A stretch of DNA of 64,000 bases from DASVTR01 sp033855775. Lineage in GTDB: Bacteria > Acidobacteriota > Blastocatellia > Pyrinomonadales > Pyrinomonadaceae. Of this stretch, positions 52,575 to 59,785 are shown in pieces. Within the stretch, counting starts at the first letter, position 1. Each line of letters begins with the position of its first letter. The stretch lies in assembly GCA_033855775.1 (NCBI GenBank), contig JAWVFT010000034.1:1-64000 (forward strand). Reading direction: 5' to 3'. A model generated the notes under the pieces. That model was given only the letters and a program-made list of their open reading frames with translations, ran no database searches and had not been told where the DNA came from. The position numbers and the translations under genes were made by a program.

Positions 52575-52778
52575 TTAGCTTCTCCCGTAGGGCAGCATTG
52601 CTTCGACACGCTTCTGATCGCCCTCGGAAACCAGACCATCAACGTCAAGATGGCGTTTCCGCTTGGTTGTCTTCTTGGTCAGGATGTGGCGCGCGTGCGA
52701 ATGGCCGCGCTTAATTTTGCCGGTCGCGGTCAGGCGAAAACGCTTGGCCGCGCCCTTGTGTGTTTTTAGTTTTGGCAT
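52575..52778 (-). CDS. rpmI: 50S ribosomal protein bL35
   Basis: The 67-residue basic protein begins MPKLKTHKGAAKRFRLTATGKIKRGHSHARHIL. AAGGAG precedes ATG 52778; an upstream in-frame start adds eight residues that no bL35 has. Order infC-rpmI-rplT is the classic IF3-L35-L20 operon. Confidence 0.97.
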   Translation of the reverse strand: MPKLKTHKGAAKRFRLTATGKIKRGHSHARHILTKKTTKRKRHLDVDGLVSEGDQKRVEAMLPYGRS

Positions 52779-52863
52779 CTCCAAACTCCTTTTACGATTC
52801 AATCAACTGCCCGGCCCAACGCTTCATTCAAAGCCGCTGTTTCAAGGCCGGACATCCTCAACA
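52779..52863 (-). promoter_or_regulatory. Possible bL20 autoregulatory leader upstream of rpmI
   Basis: The 85-base infC-rpmI gap can form a stem from GTCCGGCC and GGGCCGGGC enclosing about 30 bases. In E. coli and Bacillus, bL20 binds a structure in this gap or leader to repress the operon. Whether this one mimics the 23S rRNA site was not tested. Confidence 0.3.
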
Positions 52864-53589
52864 TTAAACTTCAACCTTGACATCAATCAACGGCACAGGC
52901 TGTTCGGCTGGCGCGGCTGGCGCGGCTGGCGCGGCTGGCGCGGCCGGCGCAGCCTGCGCTTCAGGCTTCGGGCCGGACGGCGCAGGCGACGCGGGTTTGG
53001 CTGTGCCGCCTCCACCACCACCGCCGCCGCCCTTGTGTTTCTTCGGGCCGAAGATGCTGAACATCTGATTGCCCTCCATGCGCGGGCGCGCTTCGATTTC
53101 GCCGACATCGAGCAGGTCTTTTTCCAGCCGCTCAAGAATCCGCGCGCCGAGTTCGCGGTGCGTCATCTCGCGCCCGCGAAACCAAATGGTCGCCTTCACC
53201 TTGTCGCCGCCCTGCAACCACTGGCGCGCATGCTGCATGCGATATTCGTAGTCGTGGTCGTCCGTGCCGGGACGAAACTTGACTTCCTTGACGGTGATGA
53301 TGACCTGCTTCTTCTTCGCCTCGTTCGCCTTCTTCTTGGCCTCGTACTGAAACTTGCCGAAGTCGATAATGCGACAGACGGGCGGGTCGGCGGTGGCCGC
53401 GACTTCGACCAAATCCAGCCCCTTCTCGCGGGCCAGACGCACGGCGTCGCGCGTCTCCATCACGCCGAGTTGTTCGCCATCGTCACCGATGACGCGCACC
53501 TGCGGCACACGTATTCTGTCGTTAATGCGCGCGACGGGAGCGCGACGATTATCCGGGCGCTGGCCGCGACCTCGAAAACCTGTAGCTAT
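52864..53589 (-). CDS. infC: Translation initiation factor IF-3 with a non-AUG (AUA) start
   Basis: The 241-residue IF-3 has the N-terminal domain sequence ARINDRIRVPQVRVIGDDGEQLGV and the C-terminal KPGT-type segment (EVKFRPGTDDHDYEYRMQHARQWL). The frame upstream of the first GTG (53508) continues family sequence, so the true start is earlier. ATA at 53587-53589 is preceded by GGAGGT with a six-base spacer and is the only plausible start. IF-3 genes use rare start codons for autoregulation. The C-terminal tail is Gly-rich then (Ala-Ala-Pro)-repeat rich. Confidence 0.88.
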   Translation of the reverse strand: MATGFRGRGQRPDNRRAPVARINDRIRVPQVRVIGDDGEQLGVMETRDAVRLAREKGLDLVEVAATADPPVCRIIDFGKFQYEAKKKANEAKKKQVIITVKEVKFRPGTDDHDYEYRMQHARQWLQGGDKVKATIWFRGREMTHRELGARILERLEKDLLDVGEIEARPRMEGNQMFSIFGPKKHKGGGGGGGGGTAKPASPAPSGPKPEAQAAPAAPAAPAAPAAPAEQPVPLIDVKVEV

Positions 53590-53595
53590 TGCTGC

Positions 53596-53601
53596 ACCTC
53601 C
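53596..53601 (-). promoter_or_regulatory. Shine-Dalgarno of infC that decides the AUA start
   Basis: GGAGGT on the minus strand ends six bases before ATA 53589. It is a perfect anti-16S match, so initiation at AUA is favoured over the internal GTG at 53508, which has no site. Confidence 0.75.
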
Positions 53602-53604
53602 ATT

Positions 53605-53686
53605 GTTTTAGTCCAGAGACTCTGGCGAGAGCGTAGAGTCTGGCGAGTTAAAACAAACTCCAAACTCTTCGGCCTCCACAGACTCT
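53605..53686. repeat. Word repeats between thrS and infC
   Basis: GAGTCTGG/GAGTTTGG words (minus strand, near the thrS stop) face CCAGACTC/CCAGAGTC words across a TTTT centre. Pairing is imperfect but the architecture is the same as in the other junction elements. Confidence 0.6.
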
Positions 53687-55663
53687 TTAGACTTCGTTAA
53701 CAAGAGCGCGCGAAGCGACGAGTCGCTGCGCCATCTCTTTAAATTCCGCGAGCGTCATCGCGCCGATGTCGCCACGGCTTCGCTCGCGGACTGCGACCTT
53801 GCCTTCCTCCATCTCGCGGTCGCCGAGGACGAGCATGAAGGGTATCTTCTGTAATTGAGCGTCGCGGATTTTCGCGCCGATTTTATCGCTGCGCAAGTTG
53901 GCTTCGACGCGAATGCCGCTCTGCTTCAACTCCTGCGCGACGCTTGCCGCATACTCGTTGACTCTATCCGTAATCGGCAACACGGCGACCTGCACGGGCG
54001 CGAGCCAGAACGGAAACGCTCCGGCGAAGTGCTCTATCAGGACGCCGAAGAAACGCTCGACCGAGCCGAACAGCGCGCGATGCACCATGACGGGGCGGTG
54101 CGGCTTGTTGTCTTCGCCGATATACTCAAGCTCGAATCTTTCGGGGAAATTAAAGTCGAACTGCACGGTCGTCAGTTGCCACAAACGACCGATTGAGTCT
54201 TCGACTTTGATGTCAATCTTCGGCCCGTAGAAGGCCGCCTCGCCTTCGATGCGCTCGTAAGGGATGCCGCGCTCGTTGAGCGCGCCGACGAGCGAAGCTT
54301 CGGCCCGCGCCCAATCTTCATCGGAGCCCAGATAAAGCTTGTTCGTCTCGCTGCCCTTGACGGACAACTCGACCTTGAAATTCTCGAAGCCGAACGTGCG
54401 GAAGACAGCATACGCGAAATCCACGCACGCGCCGATTTCGCTCATCACGCTGTCTGGCGCGCAGAAGATGTGCGCGTCGTCCTGCGTAAAGCCGCGCACG
54501 CGCATCAAGCCATGCAGCGTGCCCGAAAGCTCGGCGCGGTAGACGGTGCCAAGCTCCGCATAGCGCAGCGGCAGGTCGCGGTATGAACGCTGCGCCGACT
54601 TGTAGATGCCGATGTGAAACGGGCAGTTCATCGGCTTGATGCGAAACTCCGTTCCCTCCAACTCAATCGGGGCGAACATAGAATCTGCGTAATTCTCTTC
54701 GTGGCCGCTGATGTGCCAAAGCTCGCGCTTGGCGATGTGCGGCGTGAAGACCAGCCCGTAGCCGCGCTTCAACAACTCGTCGCGCAGGTAGTCTTCCATC
54801 TCCTTGCGAATCGTTCCGCCCTTCGGATGCCAGAAGATTAAGCCCTGCCCGTACTGCTCCTGAATCGAGAAGAGGTCAAGCTCGCGGCCCAAACGACGAT
54901 GGTCGCGCTTCTCCGCTTCGGAGCGTTGCTTGACCCAAGCGTCCAACTCTTCCTGCGTGAAGAAAGCCGTGCCGTAGATGCGTTGCATCTGTTCGCGCTC
55001 GGAGTCGCCCATCCAGTATGCGCCGGAGAGCGTCAGCAGTTTGAAGGCGCGCAGGCGATTGGTGTTCGGCACGTGCGGGCCCAGACAGAAATCAATGAAC
55101 GGCGAGTTGTCAATGTAGTAGACGCTGACGGTTTCGCCGCCCTTGTCCGCGACCAACTCGCACTTCAAAGGCTCGTCGCGCTCTTTGAAGACGCGCAGGG
55201 CTTCATCCTTGGAAATCTCTTCGCGGCGGTAAGCCAGATTGCGCTTGGCGATGTCGCGCATGCGCTTTTCGATGATGGGCAAGTCCTCGTCGGTCAACTG
55301 GCGCGGCGCGATGACATCGTAAAAAAAGCCGTAGCGCGGGTCGTCCAAGAGCGCGGGGCCGATGCCGAGTTTGGTTCCGGGGAACAAGTCTAAGACGGCA
55401 GCCGCGAGCAGGTGCGCGGTCGAGTGGCGCAACACGTCCAAGCCTTCGAGCGTCTGCGGCAAGACGGGTTCAATCCTGACGGCCTCGCCGTTTGATTGCG
55501 CGTCGAGCGTAAAGGCTAGGTCAACCTCGCGCCCGTTGACGCGGGCGGCCAAAGCCTGCTTCGCCGCTTCGCGGTCGAGTCTTTTCAGGGCTTCGCCGAC
55601 AGTGACCGGAGCCGGAAACTGCTGCGCCGCGCCGTCCTTCAACTGTACGTTAATTTCGCTCAT
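53687..55663 (-). CDS. thrS: Threonine-tRNA ligase
   Basis: The 658-residue class II synthetase has an N-terminal TGS domain (INVQLKDGAAQQFPAPVTVGEAL), the editing domain with HSTAHLLAAAVLDLFP, motif-containing core (IKPMNCPFHIGIYKS with the zinc Cys, RELWHISGHEENY, RVRGFTQDDAHIFC) and a C-terminal anticodon-binding domain (QVAVLPITDRVNEYA). It heads the thrS-infC-rpmI-rplT-pheST run. Confidence 0.98.
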   Translation of the reverse strand: MSEINVQLKDGAAQQFPAPVTVGEALKRLDREAAKQALAARVNGREVDLAFTLDAQSNGEAVRIEPVLPQTLEGLDVLRHSTAHLLAAAVLDLFPGTKLGIGPALLDDPRYGFFYDVIAPRQLTDEDLPIIEKRMRDIAKRNLAYRREEISKDEALRVFKERDEPLKCELVADKGGETVSVYYIDNSPFIDFCLGPHVPNTNRLRAFKLLTLSGAYWMGDSEREQMQRIYGTAFFTQEELDAWVKQRSEAEKRDHRRLGRELDLFSIQEQYGQGLIFWHPKGGTIRKEMEDYLRDELLKRGYGLVFTPHIAKRELWHISGHEENYADSMFAPIELEGTEFRIKPMNCPFHIGIYKSAQRSYRDLPLRYAELGTVYRAELSGTLHGLMRVRGFTQDDAHIFCAPDSVMSEIGACVDFAYAVFRTFGFENFKVELSVKGSETNKLYLGSDEDWARAEASLVGALNERGIPYERIEGEAAFYGPKIDIKVEDSIGRLWQLTTVQFDFNFPERFELEYIGEDNKPHRPVMVHRALFGSVERFFGVLIEHFAGAFPFWLAPVQVAVLPITDRVNEYAASVAQELKQSGIRVEANLRSDKIGAKIRDAQLQKIPFMLVLGDREMEEGKVAVRERSRGDIGAMTLAEFKEMAQRLVASRALVNEV

Positions 55664-56011
55664 TGCCGTTTGGTCTCCGCTCTTCTCGCTCCTTGTGTCA
55701 AACGCGAATGAAAGAATCGCTCGTCGCCGACGGGCGCGAGCCTGTGATTCAACATCGGCGAATCAAGATGCGCAACCTCTCTGCACGTCCGCCATAAACG
55801 GGGCGGCCTCGCGGAGGCTGAAAGCGTCAACCGAATTAGTTTTGTGCCGGTTTGGTAAAACGGCAACTGCCAAGAGATCGGATTCGATAGGAGCGCCTTC
55901 ACCGCGAAGCCAGCCCGTGTGGGGCCGGTTTCAAAAAGTGTGCGTGAATCGTGTTGTAGTTCGATTCATGGCGAAGGACTTCTGGAGCTTCCTATCAAAA
56001 ATTAGAAAATT
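55664..56011. other. Leader and promoter region of thrS
   Basis: In 348 bases between thrS and tRNA-Val no gene is supported. On the minus strand, TCGCCGA and TCGGCGA can pair around a 24-base loop. No T-box sequence was seen. A thrS leader with autoregulatory structure, as in E. coli, is possible but unproven. Confidence 0.35.
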
Positions 56012-56086
<75 letters not shown>

Positions 56087-56363
56087 ACATGCTAACAAAA
56101 AACAGTCGCTTCAAAAAAAAGTTCCGTCAAAGCGAACCCGTAAGGTAGCAAAGGCTTCGCGCTCGTGTCAAGCCATGAATCCGGCGCGAAACAGGCTTCC
56201 GTCGTCATCATTTCATTAACTCCACAAATACTGCGAAACACTTCGCCCGCTGCGGGCATTCGTAAACAGAAGGCAGTCACAAACCCGTGACGGCCCTGAA
56301 TAAATTGGTCGGAGTCGCATCCCTGAGCCATTCCCGGCCCCTCAATCAAAGGAGATTACGTTC

Positions 56364-56888
56364 ATGGCAATCAATCTGAAAGACGTTCCCGATGCAGTCA
56401 AGGCGTACGTGAACACAAGAGTGGCCGTGACTGTCTCGGCCTTCACGCCGAGCGCAGGCAATTCCATCCAACCAAATGAGAAGTTCACGTTTACGGTAAC
56501 GGCGGCAAACGCGACCCCCGCCAATGGCGGCATTAACTTGAAGAATATTCGCTATCGCATCGAATCGGCGAGTCCGGCGGTGGCCAAGTTCCCGGTGGAG
56601 GGCCAGCCGGGCGGCACGGCAACGCCATTGGATGGCACGACCCTTCCGCTCGACATTACGGCGCCCGCCGGCGCAATACTTATCACGCCGGCGGCAAACA
56701 GCGACAACTCCAAGTTAGAGCCGGGCGAAACCGACTCAATCGTGGTGAGGGGCATCGCCGGCTCCGCTCCCGCGGGCGGAGACTCTTCGATTCGAGTGCG
56801 CGTTCTGGCCGATGTTGACCTCGACCAGCTCTTTCCCCGAAACGAAGATACACCTGTCACGTCAAGAACCCTTCACGTCGAGGGATAG
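56364..56888 (+). CDS. Unknown beta-rich protein upstream of the amine oxidase
   Basis: The 174-residue protein begins MAINLKDVPDAVKAYVNTRV and then looks like one or two beta-sandwich domains (FTPSAGNSIQPNEKFTFTVTAANATPANGGINLKNIRYRIES, LEPGETDSIVVRG). It is Thr/Ala/Pro-rich and has no signal peptide or cysteine. No family was recognised. It has its own strong terminator. GGAGATTACGTTC precedes ATG. Confidence 0.65.
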   Translation: MAINLKDVPDAVKAYVNTRVAVTVSAFTPSAGNSIQPNEKFTFTVTAANATPANGGINLKNIRYRIESASPAVAKFPVEGQPGGTATPLDGTTLPLDITAPAGAILITPAANSDNSKLEPGETDSIVVRGIAGSAPAGGDSSIRVRVLADVDLDQLFPRNEDTPVTSRTLHVEG

Positions 56889-56915
56889 AACCTTCTGCCA
56901 AAGCGAGGCATGAGT

Positions 56916-56956
56916 AAGGACAGGAGCCGGGAATGCTTTCCCCGGCTCCTGTCCTT
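56916..56956 (+). terminator. Strong terminator after the beta-rich protein gene
   Basis: AAGGACAGGAGCCGGG (56916-56931) and CCCGGCTCCTGTCCTT (56941-56956) are perfect 16-base complements with a 9-base loop, followed by TCCGTTTGTCC. Confidence 0.85.
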
Positions 56957-57280
56957 TCCGTTTGTCCTTCACGCGCCCTTTGAAAAAGTTGGCCGCCGCG
57001 CGCCTCACTGTCTAACAACTCATTCGACGAGCGCGCCCGTCGTGCGGCTTTCATCAAATCAACTATTGATAAGGAAAATGAAAAGGAGTATAAGGAGCAC
57101 ATCTGCCGTGTCGCTCTTTTTCGACACGTCCTCATAAAAGTTTTCAAGTCAGTCAGCCCAGTCCGTTTTCTGCCAGCGGGAAGCATTACCGAAGGGTCTA
57201 GCGCGAAAGCGGATTCGCGCCAGCCAGCAGCAGGCACTACAAGCAGCATTCTCAAACAGCATTATCCAACAAGAGGAGGG
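56957..57280. other. Upstream region of the amine oxidase gene
   Basis: No gene is well supported. A 19-codon frame at 57078-57137 (MKRSIRSTSAVSLFFDTSS) follows AAGGAAA but overlaps a small hairpin (CGTGTCG 57107-57113, CGACACG 57122-57128) and is probably not coding. The region should contain the promoter; GAGGAGGG lies just before the oxidase start. Confidence 0.4.
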
Positions 57281-59044
57281 ATGAAGATGAGCGATGCAAA
57301 GAAAGGTTTGACGCGCCGCCGCTTTCTGGAGCGAGTCGGCATGGCGGGCGGCTCCGTGGCGCTCTACGAGACGATGACCGCGCTTGGGCTAATCAACTTG
57401 CCGGAGGCTTGGGCCGGGCCGCCGCAGCTTCCGCAAGGCTCAGGGGCGGGCAAAAGCGTAGTCATCCTCGGCGCAGGCATAGGAGGCTTGACCGCCGCTT
57501 ACGAACTGACGCGCGCGGGCTATAGCTGCCGGATTATAGAGTTGACGGAGCGCGCAGGCGGGCGCAATCACACGGCGCGGCGCGGCACAATCATCAACGA
57601 GGTGAACGATAAAGGAGCGGCGACCAAACAGGTCTGCGCTTTCGATGAGGGCTTGTATCTGAACCTGGGGCCGGGGCGTCTGCCCTATCATCACAGGCGC
57701 GTGCTCCACTATTGTCAGGAACTGGGCGTCGGGCTCGAAGTCTACGTCATGGAGACGATGGCTAATCTTTTCCAGAGCGACAAAGCCTTCGGCGGCAAGG
57801 CCCAAATCAAGCGACGCATCGCCAACGACATGCAGGGCTACATCTCCGAGATGCTGTCGAAGGCCGTCAGCCAGAACGCGCTCAACACGGAACTCGACGC
57901 GGGCGACCGCAACAAGCTGCTGTGCCTCCTGAAGAACTACGGCGACCTCGGCGAAAACGACGTGTGCGCTTCCTGCGGCCAGACCAAGTGCAAGACGTGC
58001 AACGCTTCGACCTGCTCGGACTGCGCGACCTGCGATAAAGAATGCGCCACCTGTTTTCAGTACAGCGGCTCGACGCGCTCCGGTTGCGAAACGCCCATCA
58101 GCGTCTACGGGCCTTGCGAACCCGAAACGCCGCTCAAGCTGCAAGAGTTGCTCAGTTCGGAGTTCTGGCGATTCCGCTTCTATCAATCGTTTGAATACGA
58201 GTGGCAGCCGACGCTCTTTCAACCCGTCGGCGGCATGGACAAGATTGTTGACGGCTTTGTCAACAAGGTCGGCTCGCTCATCCAGCCCAACACGAAGACG
58301 CTCGACATACAGATACGCGACGACGGCGTGACGCTCGTTATCGAGAGTCGCGGAACGCGCAGCAGCATCAACGCGGACTACTGCATCAGCAACATCCCTC
58401 TGCCGCTGCTCAAGAATATCAAGAACAACTTCACGACCGACTTCGCCGCTGCCGTCGAGCAATGCGTGTACGCTCCGACCTGCAAGCTCGGCTGGCAGGC
58501 CAACCAGCGTTTCTGGGAATCGGACAAGTGGCAGATTTACGGCGGCATCAGCTACACCGACGACCCCATCACGCAGATGTGGTATCCGTCCTACGACTAC
58601 TTCACCAGGAACGGCACGCTGACCGGCGTCTATAACTACGACAAGGACGCCATCGCCTTCGGAAACATGAGCCTCGACGACCGCATCAAGATGGCGCGCA
58701 GGGGCGCAGTCAAGTTTCATCCTGAGTTTGCAGACCCACGGCTCGTCCCTTCGGACAAGGCCGTCTCCATCGCATGGCAGAATATTCCGAACGAAGGCGG
58801 CGGGTGGGCCGACTGGAACCCGAACAGCGCGGCGGACGCCAAAGCTTACTCGCGCCTGCTCGCGCCCGACCGCCGCTTCTTCGTCGTCGGCGACCAGGTA
58901 TCAATGCTGCCCGGCTGGCAAGAGGGAGCCATGATGTCCGCCCAACACGTCGTCGAACAGATAGGCGGACGACGACGCCTTCTGGCCGCCCCGCCCGTCA
59001 GGCGCGCGCCCAACACACGCCGCCTCGTTCAAGGCCGCACCTAG
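57281..59044 (+). CDS. Tat-exported FAD-dependent amine oxidase with Cys-rich insert
   Basis: The 587-residue protein has a twin-arginine signal (TRRRFLE, residues 11-17), an FAD-binding dinucleotide motif VVILGAGIGGLTAAYEL (60-76), ERAGGR (90-95) and the C-terminal flavin motif with FVVGDQVSMLPGWQEGAMMSA. This is a flavin amine/amino-acid oxidase-type architecture. Residues 229-279 hold eleven cysteines, including five CxxC pairs, in a segment not found in the standard family. It may bind metal or Fe-S or form disulfides in the periplasm. The substrate is unknown. GAGGAGGG precedes ATG. Confidence 0.8.
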   Translation: MKMSDAKKGLTRRRFLERVGMAGGSVALYETMTALGLINLPEAWAGPPQLPQGSGAGKSVVILGAGIGGLTAAYELTRAGYSCRIIELTERAGGRNHTARRGTIINEVNDKGAATKQVCAFDEGLYLNLGPGRLPYHHRRVLHYCQELGVGLEVYVMETMANLFQSDKAFGGKAQIKRRIANDMQGYISEMLSKAVSQNALNTELDAGDRNKLLCLLKNYGDLGENDVCASCGQTKCKTCNASTCSDCATCDKECATCFQYSGSTRSGCETPISVYGPCEPETPLKLQELLSSEFWRFRFYQSFEYEWQPTLFQPVGGMDKIVDGFVNKVGSLIQPNTKTLDIQIRDDGVTLVIESRGTRSSINADYCISNIPLPLLKNIKNNFTTDFAAAVEQCVYAPTCKLGWQANQRFWESDKWQIYGGISYTDDPITQMWYPSYDYFTRNGTLTGVYNYDKDAIAFGNMSLDDRIKMARRGAVKFHPEFADPRLVPSDKAVSIAWQNIPNEGGGWADWNPNSAADAKAYSRLLAPDRRFFVVGDQVSMLPGWQEGAMMSAQHVVEQIGGRRRLLAAPPVRRAPNTRRLVQGRT

Positions 59045-59068
59045 ACCTCATTATCGAAGCCAGGCAAT

Positions 59069-59105
59069 CAAGGGTTCGCGTCTTGACCAACGACGCGAAC
59101 CCTTG
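59069..59105 (+). terminator. Terminator of the amine oxidase gene
   Basis: CAAGGGTTCGCGTC (59069-59082) and GACGCGAACCCTTG (59092-59105) are perfect 14-base complements with a 9-base loop, about 25 bases past the stop, followed by CTTCG. Confidence 0.8.
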
Positions 59106-59204
59106 CTTCGTAGCGGGCGCGAAGACGCGTGCCTTATGATAGGATGATGTCAGAGGTGACGTGGATGACCTTGACGGTTGAGTTTGAGCCGGGAAGGATG
59201 AGTC

Positions 59205-59426
59205 ATGATTAAAACAGTGGAAGCCATTATTGACCCCGACGGCAAAGTTCTCTTGCTGGAATCAGTTCAGATTAAAGAACCGAGGCGCGCGCTTGTCACC
59301 ATCTTGGAAGATGAACCTGCCGCAAGAATCTCAGAAACAGCATTATTGAGCGAGCAAGCTCTGGCAGAAGATTGGAACAGAGCGGAAGAGGACGAGGCAT
59401 GGTCACACCTACAGCAGGCGCAGTAG
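59205..59426 (+). CDS. Antitoxin of a MazF-type toxin-antitoxin pair
   Basis: The 73-residue protein begins MIKTVEAIIDPDGKVLLLESVQIKEPRRALVTIL (AbrB/DUF104-like beta pattern) and ends in an acidic helix (SEQALAEDWNRAEEDEAW) of the sort that blocks a toxin. It overlaps the toxin gene by 28 bases. The family is assigned mainly from its partner. Confidence 0.75.
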   Translation: MIKTVEAIIDPDGKVLLLESVQIKEPRRALVTILEDEPAARISETALLSEQALAEDWNRAEEDEAWSHLQQAQ

Positions 59427-59740
59427 TTTTAGTTCCCTTCCCATTCTCCGATTTATCCCAGTCGAAGTTACGTCCCGCCGTTGTGCTCGCCGACGCCAGC
59501 AAAGCCGATTGGGTTCTCTGCCAAATCACCAGCAACGCCTACGCTGACACGAAAGCTATTGAACTCACGAACAATAGTTTTAACTCGGGCGCGTTGCGCT
59601 TCGTGAGCTATGCGCGGCCAGCAAAGTTATTCACGGCCAATCATAGTCTGTTAGTGACACAAGTCGGAGAGCTAACCAAGGATTCCTTAAGTCAGATCAT
59701 TGAGGCCGTGGTGGAATTGCTGCGTGAGGGAATCAAATAA
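59399..59740 (+). CDS. PemK/MazF family mRNA interferase toxin
   Basis: The 113-residue protein begins MVTPTAGAVVLVPFPFSDLSQSKLRPAVVLA, the PemK/MazF signature, and includes LCQITSNAYADTKAI. ATG 59399 is chosen because it gives the family start and follows GAGGAC; an earlier ATG at 59372 would add nine residues. MazF-type toxins cut single-stranded RNA at short sites. It partners the antitoxin gene it overlaps. Confidence 0.88.
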   Translation: MVTPTAGAVVLVPFPFSDLSQSKLRPAVVLADASKADWVLCQITSNAYADTKAIELTNNSFNSGALRFVSYARPAKLFTANHSLLVTQVGELTKDSLSQIIEAVVELLREGIK

Positions 59741-59785
59741 GCAAAGCCTTCCTCCCTCTCGAAAGCGGCGTCACAAGTCAGGCAA

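Noticed and set aside
53506..53508. GTG at 53508 as the infC start
   Set aside because: No ribosome-binding site, and conserved IF-3 sequence continues upstream of it.
55664..56011. T-box riboswitch upstream of thrS
   Set aside because: No AGGGTGGNACCGCG-like sequence or terminator pair was found on the minus strand.
57440..58720. 426-codon minus-strand frame opposite the amine oxidase
   Set aside because: Antisense shadow in GC-rich DNA; the plus-strand gene has cofactor motifs and a Tat signal.
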